Source of the DNA: Eutreptiella sp. 'Long Island Sound 2002'
Lineage: Eukaryota > Euglenozoa > Euglenophyceae > Eutreptiales > Eutreptiaceae
Length of the DNA: 64,000 bases
Assembly: GCA_964036045.1 (NCBI GenBank)
Contig: OZ038385.1
Location: 60,669,919-60,733,918 of the forward strand
Reading direction: 5' to 3'
The first letter of the stretch is position 1. The number at the start of each line of letters is the position of its first letter. The translations under genes were made by a program, and so were the position numbers. The notes under the pieces were generated by a model, which did no database searches, was not told where the DNA came from, and saw nothing but the letters and a program-made list of their open reading frames with translations. This document shows positions 11,525 to 23,156 of the stretch, in pieces.

Positions 11525-14500
11525 TACCGGCACCCCCACGGCGCGCAACGCCGGCCTGCAAGGGCGTGCGCCGTGGGGCCGGTGCTGGGTCCCCACGCCC
11601 GCACCGACTGCACCCGGGACACACGGGTCGCGGAACCCTGGCTGCCCGCCCCAGAGGACGGGCGGCATGGGGAGGGACAGCGCCTGACACCAGACGCCCC
11701 TCACAACGCTGGCAGGCCACTCCCCCCGGGGACGGCCCCCCACCACCCCCACGGCACACAGCCCCCACAGGGCATGCAGGCCAAGGCAACAGTGTTGGGC
11801 CCCAACACCCACACACCCGCGCCCACAGCACGTGGGTGGCGGACCCCAAAAGCCTGCCGCGTGGGCGGGCAGTCGGGGGAGGGGGAGCGCCTGACCTCAG
11901 ACGCCCCTGTAAACGGTGGAAGGCTCCCCCCCCGGGGATGCCCTTCTGCCATGCCCACAGCGAGCAACGCCGGCCCGCAAGGGCGCACGCTGTGGGGCCG
12001 GTGCTGGGTCCCCACGCCCGCACCAACCGCACCCGGGACACACGGGTCGCGGAACCCCGACTGCCCGCCCCAGTGGGCGGGCAGTCGGGGGAGGGGGAGC
12101 GCCTGACCTCAGACGCCCCTCACAACGGTGGAAGGCACCCCCCCCATGAACGCCCTTCCGCCACCCCCACAGCGAACAACGCCGGCCCGCAAGGGCGCAC
12201 GCTGTGGGGCCGGTGCTGGGTCCCACGCCTGCACCGACCGCACCCGGGACACGAGGGTCGCGGAACCCCGGCTGCCCGCCCCGGAGGACGGGCGGCCGGG
12301 GGAGGGACAGCGCCTGACACCAGACGCCCCTCATAATGGTGGCGGGCCACCCCCCCCGGGGATAGCCCCCCACCACCCCCGCGGCACACAGCCCACACAG
12401 GGCATGCAGGCCAAGGGGACAGTGTAGGGCCCCCACACCCACACACCCGCGCCGACAGCACGTGGGTGACAGACCCGGACAACCCGCCCAGTGGGCGGGC
12501 AGTCAGGGGAGGGGGAGCGCCTGACCTCAGACGCCCCTCATGACGGTGGAAGGCACCCCCCGCGGGGACGCCCTTCCACCACTCCCACAGCGAGCAACGC
12601 CGGCCCGCAAGGGCGCACGCTGTGGGGCCGGTGCCTGGTCCCCACGCCCGCACCAACCGCACCCGAGACACACGGGTTGCGGAACCCCGGCTACCCGCCC
12701 CAGAGGACGGACGGCCGGGGGAGGGACAGCGCCTGACACCAGACGCCCCTCACATCAGTGGCAGGCCACCCCCCCCGGGGACGGCCCCCCACCACCCCCA
12801 CGGCACGCAGCCCCCACAGGGCATGCAGACCAAGGGGACCGCAATGGGCCCCCACACCCACACGCCCGCGCCCGCAGCACGTGCGTGGCAGACCCCAACA
12901 GCCCGTCCAGTGGGCGGGCAGTCGGGGGAGGGGGAGCGCCTGACCTCAGACGCCCCTCACAACGATGAAAGGCACCCCCCCCGGGGACACCCTTCCGCCA
13001 CCCCCACTGCGAGCAACGCCGGCCTGCAAGGGCGCACGCTGTGGGGCCGGTGCTGGGTCCCCACGCCCGCACCGACCGCACCCGGGACACACGGGTCGCG
13101 GAACCCCGGCTGCCCGCCCCAGAGGACGGGCGGCCGGGGGAGGGACAGCGCCTGACACCAGACGCGCGTCAAAACGGTGGCAGGCCACCCCCCCCGGGGA
13201 CGGCCCCCCACCACCCCCGCGGCATGCAGCCCCCACAGGGCATGCAGGCCAAGGGGACCGTGATGGGCCCCCACAACCACACGCCCGCGCCCGCAGCACG
13301 TGCGTGGCGGACCCCAACAGCCCGCCCAGTGGGCGGGCAGTCGGGGGAGGGGGAGCGCCTGACCTCAGACGCCCCTCACAACAGTGGAAGGCACCCCCCC
13401 CCGGGGACACCCTCCGCCACCCCCACTGCGAGCAACGCCGGCCCGCAAGGGCGCACGCTGTGGGGCCGGTGCTTGGTCCCCACGCCCGCACCAACCACAC
13501 CCGGGACACACGGGTCGCGGAACCCCGGCTGCCGGCCCCAGAGGACGGGCGGCCGGGGGAGGGACAGCGCCTGACACCAGACGCCCCTCACAACCGTTGC
13601 AGGCCACCCCCCCCCGGGGACAGCCCCCCACCAACCCCGCGGCACGCACCCCCCACAGGGCATGCAGGCCAAGTTGACAGTGTTGGGCCCCCACACCCAC
13701 ACGCCCGCGCCCACAGCATGTGGGTGGCGAACTCCAACAGCCCGCCCAGTCGGCGGGCAGTCGGGGGAGGGGGAGCGCCTGACCTCAGACGCCCCTCACA
13801 ACGGTGGAAGGCACCCCCCGGGGGATGCCCTTCCGCCACCCCCACAGCGAGCAACGCCGGCCCGCAAGGGCGCACGCTGTGGAACGGGTGCTGGGTCCCC
13901 AGGCCCGCACCGACCGCACCCGGAACACACGGGTCGCAGTACCCCGGCTGCCCGCCCCAGAGGACGGACGGTCGGGGGAGGGTCAGCGCCTGACACCAGA
14001 CGCCCCTCACAACAGTGGCAGGCCACCCCCCCCGGGGACGGCCCCCCACCGACCCCACAGCACGCAGCCCCCACAGGGCATGCAGGCCAAGGGGACAGTG
14101 TTGGGCCCCCACAGCCACACGCCCGCGCCCACAGCACGTGGTTGGCGGACCCCAACGGCCCGCCCAGTGGGCGGGCCGTCGGGGGAGGGGGAGCGCCTGA
14201 CCTCAGACGCCCCTCGCAACGGTGGAAGACACCCCCCCCAGGGACGCCCTTCCGCCACCCCCACTGCAAGCAAAGCCGGCCCGCAAGGGCGCACGCTGTG
14301 GGGCCGGTGCTGGGTCCCCGCACCCGCAGCGACCGCACCCGGGACACACGGGTCGCGGGACCCCGGCCGCCCGCCCCAGAGGCAGGCGGCAGGGGGAGGG
14401 ACAGCGCCTGACACCAGACGCCCCTCGCAACGGTGGCAGGCCAACCCCCCGGGGACGGCCCCCCGCCACCCCCGCGGCACGCAGCCCCCACGGGGCATGC

Positions 14501-14740
14501 AGGCCAAGGGGACAGTGTTGGGCCCCCACACCCACACGCCCGCGCCCACAGCACGTGGGTAGTGGACCCCAACAGCCCGCCCAGTGGGCGGGCAGTCGGG
14601 GGAGGGGGAGCGCCTGATGTCAGACGCCCCTCGCAACAGTCGAAAGCACCCCCCCACGGACGCCCTTCCGCCACCCCCACGGCGAGCAACGCCGGCTCGC
14701 AAGGGCGCCAGCTGTGGGGCCGGTGTTTGGTCGCCACACC
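11525..14740 (+). repeat. ~420-bp tandem array, about 7.5 units, each of two related halves
   Basis: The landmark CTGACCTCAGACGCCCCT, or a close variant, occurs at 11891, 12103, 12521, 12940, 13359, 13779, 14198 and 14612. Apart from the first half-step of 212 bp, the spacing is 414-420 bp. Each unit has two ~210-bp halves: one ends GCCTGACCTCAGACGCC, the other GCCTGACACCAGACGCC. Single partial units also sit at 10903-11030 and 56400-56640, always just upstream of an element 3' end. The repeat is therefore part of the element and not an independent satellite. Confidence 0.9.
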
Positions 14741-14919
14741 CAGGGAGGGCAGAGGGACGGAAAGAGGCAGAGCGACCCCCCGCCCTACTGGCCCCCCCAG
14801 CCGCACAAACGGGGGGCACGGCGCACGGGCCGCCCCCCCAACCCCAACCCGTCCCCCGGCACACGAACGCCACGGACCCGCCCCACAGGGGGCGCACAGC
14901 TCGAAGCCAGGTAGGGGGG

Positions 14920-15752
14920 AACCGGGACCGGACCGCCCCCCCTCAAGCACGCCAGACAGAGCAGGGGACCGGGGCAGGACACGCGGAGGGGCACGGACCA
15001 CGTGGAACGGCCCTACCAGCGCCCAGTGCCGGGACCGCGCGAGGTGTGCAAGCCACACCATCCAGGGCGGGGGGGGAGCGGACGCCGCGGGAGCGCGAGC
15101 GCACACACACGCAAAGGGCACGCGGGGACTACGGGAAGGGCAACCGGACCGAGCCCGCGGAAGGCACAGACCGCATGGAATGGCGTACCAGCGAGCGAGG
15201 GTAAGGGACACCCTGACGGGACGACCCGCCACACGCAGCGCGGGACACGCGGGGCGGGAAGGGGGAAACGGGAGAGACACAACACCAGGTACCGGCCCGA
15301 ACCCCCCAAACCGGCCGCGAGCGCCGCGCACACACGGACGGGGCACTGCACCCGCCAAGGCAGTAGTGGCGCACTGCGCCACGCCCCAAGCCCTAGGCTA
15401 GCCAGCCTCCGCACCAGCCCAAGGGGGTCCCACTGGCGACAAGCCAGTAGCACGGGCCCGGCGGCGCCAGCGCCCCAGGCGACCACGCATTAGGGGGGCG
15501 ACGCGGTGGGTAAGCGCCCGCAGCCACGGCTGCGAATTGATGCACTGACCGGGAAGTGGCGAAACGGGGAAGCCGGGGAGGGACGGGGTTCAGAGCCCTG
15601 TGAACCCGGGGGACTCCGCCACCAGGCAGGAGGTGCGTCTTGGAGGGCCCCCCACTAGGAACCTGTGGGAAGGATATCACCTGGCCTGACCAGGTGGCCC
15701 CCCGGTCCCGAAAGGCGTCTAGTACCCGCAAAATCAAACCTCAAACCTCAAA
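14920..15752 (+). repeat. Shared element 3' end, second copy
   Basis: About 830 bp homologous along its whole length to 56664-57495. Ends in GCAAAATCAAACC plus CTCAAAC repeats directly at the right-hand 14-bp target duplication, which defines it as the 3' terminus of the insertion. Confidence 0.85.
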
Positions 15753-15766
15753 CCACTCTCCTGGGG
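15753..15766. repeat. 14-bp target-site duplication, right copy
   Basis: Identical to 9575-9588. Confidence 0.85.
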
Positions 15767-17674
15767 TTTCTTCTCGACCTACTTGATGATGTCAATTTGA
15801 AGTTGCTTCATTTCCTCAACCTTGGCAGCCATGTCATCTTTTGACTTGTGGATGGCCTCCAACTTGTTGGTCGCGTCGGCTTGGACATTGCGCATGTTAT
15901 GGGTTGTGGTTTCCATTCCCGCGTGCATTTTCCGGACCATCGCATCCAGCGCGGCTGCGTGCTGCTTGATGAGCTTAACGGCTTGGTCCATCTCCGCTTG
16001 TCGTTCTTGGTCAAGTTGAACAATTTCGGTCTTGGCGAAGTCCACATTTGTGCGTGATCGCTCCGCTTGGGCTTCCATGCTGCCCATGACCATCTTGATC
16101 TTTGTCTCCACCTGGGTGATGGTGTCGTGGATGGCCTCCTTTTGACCCTTCACCACATTGGCGGTGTCCTTCATTGCGGCACTCCATGACGCAATGTCCC
16201 GTGATTTCGATTGCACGTCGTGCACAAGAATCTTGACTTCCTGCATCGCATCCATGGCCTCATTTGCTGCTTTGCGGGCTCGGTCACCGTGCCTTTTGGC
16301 ATCCATCAAGGCCTCATTAACCTTGTCACTCACGGCTCCGTCTGGTACCCTCGTGTGCTTCGTAGGAACCGATGGTTGTCTTGCCACAACCCGGTCGACT
16401 TTGGTCTCAACCAATTTAATCCATTCCTCGGTTTGCTCATTTGCCTCTTGGTGTCGTTGCAATTCACTACAGCGCCCTTTCGCTTCATCCCGCACTTGAC
16501 TCTCCACAGTAGCCAAGCGCTCGGCATGCGTCCGGTGTGCTAGCTCAGCTTTGTTAAGAGAATATTCCACCCTTTCTAGGCGACGGCCTTGTTCCTTGGA
16601 TGCACCTTGGATTTTTGTGAAGGCGTCCCGAAATTCATTCCGTATCTTGCGGTTCTCATCTCGGCTTTGTTGTGATTCACCTTTGAGTTGTTGATTTTCC
16701 CGCTCGATGCTTTCCATCCGATTGAGAATGTCCACCCATTGGGGGCTGGTGTCACTCAAACCCTCTGTGTTGGTTGGAGGATACCTTTCTTTGCGAAGCT
16801 CCTCCATCGTATTCTTGAGGATGTCCATCTCGCGTTGCATCGCCTCGACGCGGCGACAGTGGATGACGTTCTCATTTTCCGCCCGCTGCGCCCCTTCGAT
16901 GACCTCCTTCACCGCTGATGTTGTGGAAGGTCTCGACATCGAAGCCCGCTTCCCGTGCCGTGTTGAGCTCAACGTTTCCGGAGCTTGGCTGCGCTGCTCC
17001 TGCTTCACCACGCGCGCTGCGATGCGTTGGCGGTGGAAGGCGCGAATGAGCTTCATGATGCGTAGATCGCTGATCGTGTCGGAGTCGGCGTGGCCCACGG
17101 GCAAAGCGCCATGGGTCAGGCGCTTGCGTTTTGTGGATGATGGTTGCCTGCTTTGCTGCTTGCGCACATGAGGCTCCGCATCGGCGCTTGCTGCTCCCCC
17201 ATCCTCGTCCATGGAGATCTCATGGTCCTCCTCGTCGCCGTCGTGGACGAGCCCATCATCGTCCTCCATGGCGGCTCGGGACTCCGAGGCGTCGTCTTGC
17301 AAGTCAACGCAAGGCAAGGCTGTCGGCAAGGAAGGAAGGAGTTTTTTTGTTCGAGCAAGGCCCATTTTAGGCATGGAGTTTAACTCGTCAATGAATGTAT
17401 CCAAGACCGCCGACCCACGTTGATCGGGTGGTCTAGGTTGTATTAGATTCTCTGATTGTTTGCTCAAAGCCTCCAACCCAAACTCTGACTGGGATGGCCT
17501 AGAGCTCGTTGATTGTTCATAACCAATGAGATCCCGTGGACTAGGGTGGGGTATCTGTGGAGGCGTAGGATCGTTTACCTCTTTGCTGCTACCATGTAAT
17601 AAGCTTTGTATTGAGCCTGGGTGCTCAGTTGGTTGCTTATTAATCTCTGTTTCTGAATCCCTTGCTGGTTCCAT
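15767..17674 (-). pseudogene. gag: Retroelement X gag, N-terminal coiled-coil part
   Basis: Minus-strand frame from ATG at 17672-17674, 631 codons to a TAG at 15779-15781. The frame then continues through the insertion point into 9588-7196. The first ~230 residues are polar with acidic clusters. Residues ~230-630 are almost continuous heptad-type coiled coil rich in E, K, Q and A, without cysteines or transmembrane segments. By itself it looks like a structural coiled-coil protein. The reason to call it gag is that, once the TSD-flanked insertion is removed, the reading frame runs on to a CCHC zinc knuckle. The TAG could be a decay mutation. An alternative is a host coiled-coil gene captured or fused to the element. 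Confidence 0.6.
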
Positions 17675-19260
17675 TTTAGCTAGTGGTTCCTTCTGGACTT
17701 TTTTAGATTTTGAAAATTTTTGTGAAAATGAAAATCACAAGTCCCTACCAACAGCAAAACAGCAACAAGCAAGACAGGTCTCGAGGCACACGTACTCGGT
17801 TGATCCCAGTCCAAGTCCGTGCTACTCCTTAACAATACCCGTAGCCTCGGAATCCAAGTCCACGTTGATATATGAGCTTGTAGATTGAACGAAATGAAAG
17901 GATGGCACGAAAGGAGTCCTGAGTGAGGAATCAAACACAATAGCTATAATCAACTTGAGACATTGGGAACGGTTGAGTGGGGAAGAGAGAGAGAGAGAGA
18001 GGGAGAGACATTGGATTGGATCAAATTCACATGTGAATTGCACTTATGCATACATGTCACCCACATGAGTTGATGCTGGGGGGAGATCAATGATATTGTC
18101 ATATCATGCCCTACGCACCCGAGCATGGAACTCCTAAAATACCTCCAACCTCAATTGCCCCAACCATAACTCCAAGAAGGAGAGAGTGACGGACAGCCCC
18201 TTTTGCCTACAGAGCGGGAGAAAATGAATCATCTCTTCTCCTAGAGATTGAGGGAGATAGAGGAAGAGAGATCCTCACCCGAGTATGGGAATTCTTGATG
18301 TCCTTCTCACCCTTTTACCAATTGAATGAAAAAGAAAACAAATTCGTCATTCATTTGTATTGGATTATGCATGGGCACACATACACATACATGCATGCAT
18401 ACATGCATGGACACCTTGACCTCCTTCACATATCATGCATCAAGCTTGTCTCAACCCACGTGTCATGACATTTGACCTCCTCACTCCTAATTAACCTCTC
18501 GCGGTTGAAATCAAGATTAATTGGAGTGATTCATGCATGCAAACTTTTAACCTAAATGCACTCACACTCATGTCATGACATTCCAAAACAAACTTTCACA
18601 TCCACTTGGCATTATCAACACACATGTGGCACACATTAATGCATCATTGTGCGGCACTCCAAAGGGAGTCATGTTGCAGAGCAACAACCGACTTACTTAC
18701 CTTCCTTTGGTGCGCCTACCTCAGTCACTTCCAATTCAACTTCACTTCCACTAGGGCTCCTCCAGCTTCAAGGGACTCGTGGTCCCCCATGCACGTAGGC
18801 GTGGCACTGCCAAAGCAGATGCGCCCATTAACGTACACCGGTCTCCTCCCAAGTGCAGTGATGCACCCAAGGTCGACAGCCGGTGTGGGCGGACGCACCA
18901 CACCAGGGTTTAGGCAGATCCTTAATTCCGGGACTTCTATCATCCACTGGAGTTGCCCTAGCTTCTGATTCGTATCCTCTTCAGTGACAGGATAGAACTA
19001 ACACTATTGGCACCGCCAGAAGGAGTTTTTGATCGGCCGGCCTGCATTACAGCGCGACCAGACAGGCACGCGCGCGCACACAGGCATCCGGCGATCGTCC
19101 ATTCCAGCAGTACATTGGAATCTGTCCTGTCAAATCAGAATTTCGGATTTTTGATTTAATTCCGACATCTAAATCTGAATTCTGTCTGCTGCTATGTGCA
19201 ACGGTCAGGGAAATCTGTGTGCTGCTGTGTGCGACAATCACCTAGTATCCTAACCTATTA
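17675..19260. other. AT-richer non-coding region upstream of X gag; possible LTR/leader
   Basis: Composition changes abruptly to about half AT. It contains a (GA)n run near 17985-18011 and ATGCATGC-type palindromes near 18380-18415. No tRNA-complementary primer site next to a TG...CA end could be identified, and no second copy of the region occurs in the window. An LTR is therefore only suggested by its place upstream of gag. Confidence 0.3.
18725..18943 (-). CDS. Unrecognised 72-codon open frame
   Basis: A short minus-strand frame with an ordinary, non-repetitive composition (two Cys, several Gly and Pro, no low-complexity). It can be extended upstream by about 20 codons without a stop. It matches nothing I recognise. 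It may be a fragment of a retroelement protein or chance, and there is no supporting context. Confidence 0.15.
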   Translation of the reverse strand: MIEVPELRICLNPGVVRPPTPAVDLGCITALGRRPVYVNGRICFGSATPTCMGDHESLEAGGALVEVKLNWK

Positions 19261-19379
19261 CATTTTTTCAGCTCATTGAGGTTTGTGCCCTCCATTGGGA
19301 GTAATGCTCCGCCCTGACCTTTGGCCAGGACGTTTACTAAAACGCCGTTCATAAAGCAATGGCCCATCGCATCAGAGCG

Positions 19380-19452
19380 ATCGACCATACCCTAGTGGTT
19401 AACCATGTGTGCTCTAGGGAGAAGGTCCCGGGTTCCAACACCTCTATCCCCA
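19380..19452 (+). ncRNA. tRNA-like pol III promoter sequence; possible SINE head
   Basis: TAGTGGTTAAC at 19393-19403 fits an A box. GGTTCCAACAC at 19431-19441 resembles a B box, with one mismatch to the core. The 38-nt spacing is shorter than in most tRNAs and no full cloverleaf with a clear anticodon can be drawn. This fits a decayed tRNA-derived SINE better than a functional tRNA. Confidence 0.35.
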
Positions 19453-19961
19453 AATTTTTACCACAAGTTTTCGCTCAACGCTGGCAACTTTGGAGGAATT
19501 CCCCTCCATTGGGACATCATACACGGTACATTACGCTGTGTTCCATGGTAGCAGCAGTGTAATATGCTTTTATGAACCCAGAAGAGTGTCAATTGATGAT
19601 TTGAGATAGAGGTATGGAACACGAATGGAGCACTTTGCGCGCACATAGGGTTAAAGGAAGCGCTGTGCTCGCACTGAATATGCTCAATTCACGCAGGCGC
19701 GCATTGTTGTGCTTTGTCTGCGTCTGCATTCATTCTCCCTCTCTCTCCACAAGTAACACAGAAAGTGCGTGTTGATGTATGTACTCGCCGTTGCGTCCAA
19801 GTAGGGTTGTTCAAAAGGTTAGGCTTCGTTTTGCGTCGGGATTTTGCTGTTCAGCGTGCTCCCTCTCTTGTTGGTGCAAGAGTGAAGGACGAAGCATAAA
19901 AACGACGCAGTAATCGCCTAAAGTAGTGTTAAATCGTTGTATCCGAAGCACCAACCAAGCC

Positions 19962-21823
19962 ATGGCCCGTACTACACCTCAAAGCACGCCACCACACCCA
20001 CCCCACAACCCACCTACCACCACAGGCCTACACATGGGTAGCCCCATGGGTCCACCGCACCGACACCCACCCCACGGTAGCGTGGAACCCCGACCACGCG
20101 CCCAAATGGCTCTTCACCACCACACCCACCTGGCCCCGCCCCGACCTTCCAGGGGTCGCCATCCGTTACAGCATGTTCGAACCGGGCAGAACAGGCAAGC
20201 ACGAGCACCCCTACTATCCGCTCCACCACTCCTGCCACACACCGGAGCACCGAACACAAACCCTCACATGCCACGACCTAAACTCTGACACAGCCTACAT
20301 CATCCACTACATCTACTCCTACCCCACACAAGGACAGCCAGAACAGGGACTCATAGCCATGTCCCCCTAAGCGAAACACATCATCTCCAAAGGAATAGGG
20401 GTGTACGCCACCCCCGTCCTGCAGCCCACAACCCCAGTGGCCCACCTCACCACGGGCCTCGCCATATACGCCTACCTGCCGTTGAACCCATGCCGCCTCC
20501 CACAACCATCACCGACGGACCGGCTCTTCTTCACCGACGCCTCAGGCGAATCCGCCCTCACGCCCATCACCGGGGGGGCCACCCTGCAGCTAACCCACAC
20601 CCGGGGACACTACCATATGGACCACCACACGGGCCACACCACCTACCGTGCCTCCTCCCGCGGGGAGCTAGGGGCCATGGCGGACGCCATCGCCGAGATC
20701 GCGGCCCACCTACCCGCCCACCTCCCGCACATCGCCCGGGTCTGGTTCGTGGTGGACGCCACTGTCGACACAAACCTGCCCCTCCGCATAGCAAGGCAAC
20801 CACTCCACAAAGCCACCGCGACGCGCCTCGGCACCCAGGCACTGCTGCTCTGAGAAGCCCTTCGCAGCCTTCCCCCCTACGTCCAACTCCACATCGTGAA
20901 ACAAGAGTCCCACAGGCACCAATACGGAAATGGACCGGGAGGCCCCACCCGGATAGCTGGGAGCCATAGAGCAAAAAAAAATACGGTATGGTAAGGTCGA
21001 CAACCAGGCAGTACAACAGCGCAGAACACACCTGCCGACCCTCCAGATCCCTGACCTCGGCCGAAACCACACACACCTCCAACACATACCCCCCGTACCC
21101 GAGCCCCATCAGACCCCGGACTGGGTACCAGAGGACGCCCGCTATTACTCCCACGACAGAGCATACCACTACGCCAACCCCATCCAACATCTCGCCCGCG
21201 TGCTCGGCGACGCAGACAGCCGGGCACACATCCAGGAGCTCCAGGACAGACTGCAAATCCCCCTCTACTACTCAGCACTGCGCCCCGGAAACGTCCCAGC
21301 CCACCTCCAAAAACGACGCATCCAGCTCCTCAGGGAGCAACTACCATTCCTCACCAGGGTCGCCAGATGGCTCGCCCGCGAGCACATTCACGTCCCCGAA
21401 GAACACACCCATTGCCCGTGCGACCACACCACGCCGGAGGACTGGGAACACTTCAAGAAATGCCCCCTCCATACAGGCAGGGACACGCTAGTGGGCTGGT
21501 CCCCGGCGGAAACCCTACGACAACATGAAGGCTGGCCAACCCAGCGCTACGCACACCAGGCCACCGAACATCTCGTCCGGGATCCCCTGGTCAAAGAAGC
21601 CACCATGAGAGGGGCGGTGACACAGGCCCTGCACCGACACCTCACCAAACACAAGGAAAGCCCCATGGAGGCAGCAGCGCACCCCCAGCTAGAAGCAGTC
21701 CGCAGAGCAGCGGCCCAAATGGTACACCGCAAACACCTCCTGTTAACACACGCGGAGCAACTCACCGACCCCACCGCCAGGGAACACATGCAGCGTCTCA
21801 TTCATGACCCAGACGTCCGCTAA
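19962..21823 (+). pseudogene. LINE A fragment: RNase H and C-terminal zinc-knuckle region
   Basis: Decayed 3' coding part of a non-LTR retrotransposon. An RNase H domain spans roughly 20510-21025, with FTDAS near 20530, RGELGAM near 20660, VVDATVD near 20750, and a His-containing GN...VDNQA end split around 20930-21005. These supply the catalytic D-E-D-D set. A region with HCPC...H...C (21410-21460) follows, typical of the zinc knuckle after RNase H in LINE proteins. Stops at 20368-20370 and 20851-20853, plus a ~60-bp AT-rich interruption near 20940-21000, break the frame. No RT lies upstream, so it is 5'-truncated or rearranged. RNase H would remove the RNA strand of the cDNA hybrid. Confidence 0.7.
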
Positions 21824-21989
21824 CCCACTCCGCGCCCCGCAAGCGCCCCCCATCTCCATCTGCAGGCCTCCAAGACACCACCACAGCGCCCCAAAGCCCA
21901 TCTCTCACGCAAGAAGCCACCCAGCACCGCCCAGCCCGGCCGAGCCCAACCAGGGCCAACCATACCTCGACGTAGACGCGCAAGACCCC

Positions 21990-23066
21990 GGCAGCCCATC
22001 CAGCCCATCCCCCCCGGACCCGGGGCACCCCCCCCTCACACCGGCCACCATCTGTGACCCCTATCTCCTCCGAGCAACCCTCCAAGGCAGGGCCCTGACC
22101 ACTCCCCTGGGCTGGTACCGCCTACAAGAGGACTGGACCAAGCTCACCGTCAAAGCTCTCCGGGACCTGACCACCCCAGGCAACGGCCTGCACGAGGCCA
22201 TCGTAGACGTCGTACTCTGGCGACCACGCAAACACACCAAGGGCCAACACGTCTGGATCCCCCCCATCGAGTGGGGCCAGGCCCTGACGAACGACACCGA
22301 CATCAACGTCACACGTCGAGGGACCATACGCCTACGACGGGCCCCAGCGGAGAGGGACTACCCAGCAGACCCCAACCACCCGGAGCAGTGGGAACAGGCC
22401 ACCGCACCAACCCGCGACACCGCCCTCCACGCCGCCGGCCTCCGCACCCCAGACGACGACCTCCCTCCCCCACCTACAGACAGTGACCCCCCCCCCGCCG
22501 GAGGTCTGGTGTACAGTCCTCGAGCGCGGGCACTACTACGTGGTAGCCGCTACGGCTACGTCCCCCGGCCCACAATGGCTCGTCAAGGGAACAGACACCA
22601 TGCTCGCCCCATGGGCCGCCCCACCAGGGGCAGTAGGGGACCCCACCACCCCGCACAGGGTCCTCAGGGGCGTCCCCCAGCTGGGGGACAAGCCCCCAGC
22701 CCGCGCCCTGGCCCAAATCACCTCAGGGAAGGCGGGCTACCACCTGGAACTGGCCATGCTCTGCCTGACCCACTGGATCCAGCGCCGCTGGCCACCCACG
22801 GGGACCGTGCCCTGGATTTGGGCCATCCGGACCGCCCACACACAAATCGAGACGAGCCCGGACACGCGGCTAAAAACCCCCCCCCCAGACCGCAGCATTC
22901 CCTCACCTGCGGGTACCACGCCATCCACAGGGTCCTCAGCCGCGTGGGTCTTAGCCCAGAGTTAGCATACCCCCTTTCCACCACTCACCAAGAGGTCCAC
23001 CAGATATGCAAGCTCGTCTGCAAAATCCTTGCCACGGCAGCAGAATACGGCAAGCTTCTCCTCTAA
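21990..23066 (+). pseudogene. ULP1-like (C48) cysteine protease remnant
   Basis: Begins with a Pro-rich stretch, then GNGLHEAIVDVVLW near 22180-22220, which resembles the LNDxxIxFYL entrance of ULP1 proteases. In another frame comes GHYYVVAA (possible catalytic His, 22525-22545) and a D within KGTD near 22590. Back in the first frame is TCGYHAIH near 22905-22925, a candidate catalytic Cys in the CG context. The order H-D-C fits family C48. Two frame changes (about 22490 and 22890) make this a pseudogene. Several LINE groups carry cysteine proteases. It may be the C-terminus of LINE A or the first ORF of LINE B. Confidence 0.45.
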
Positions 23067-23156
23067 ATCGCCCGGCCTACAACTGACCACGCAAGCGCGC
23101 CGCTGTGAGCGGACACATACACCGACACAACACACCCCACCGCACAATCCCCGCCC

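Larger units (their letters stand above)
9589..15752 (+). mobile_element. Non-LTR (TPRT-type) insertion interrupting retroelement X gag; apparently non-autonomous
   Basis: This 6.2-kb, T-poor segment is flanked by a perfect 14-bp duplication. It ends on the plus strand in a short (TCAAACC)n-like tail, the hallmark of target-primed reverse transcription. Excising it with one duplication copy joins the two parts of the X gag in the same frame. I see no RT or endonuclease inside. Its parts are a 5' region with diverged repeats (9589-10900), a copy of the element 3' end (11030-11524), a ~420-bp tandem array (11525-14740) and a second 3' end (14920-15752). The last ~830 bp match 56664-57495, so it may be mobilised by a LINE that shares that 3' end. 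The Pro/Arg/Gly-rich open frames result from lack of T. Confidence 0.75.

Noticed and set aside
10400-15400. Many long Pro/Arg/Gly frames on both strands across the 420-bp array
   Set aside because: All track the tandem unit and the T-poor composition. Frames on opposite strands are equally open and no motif is present.
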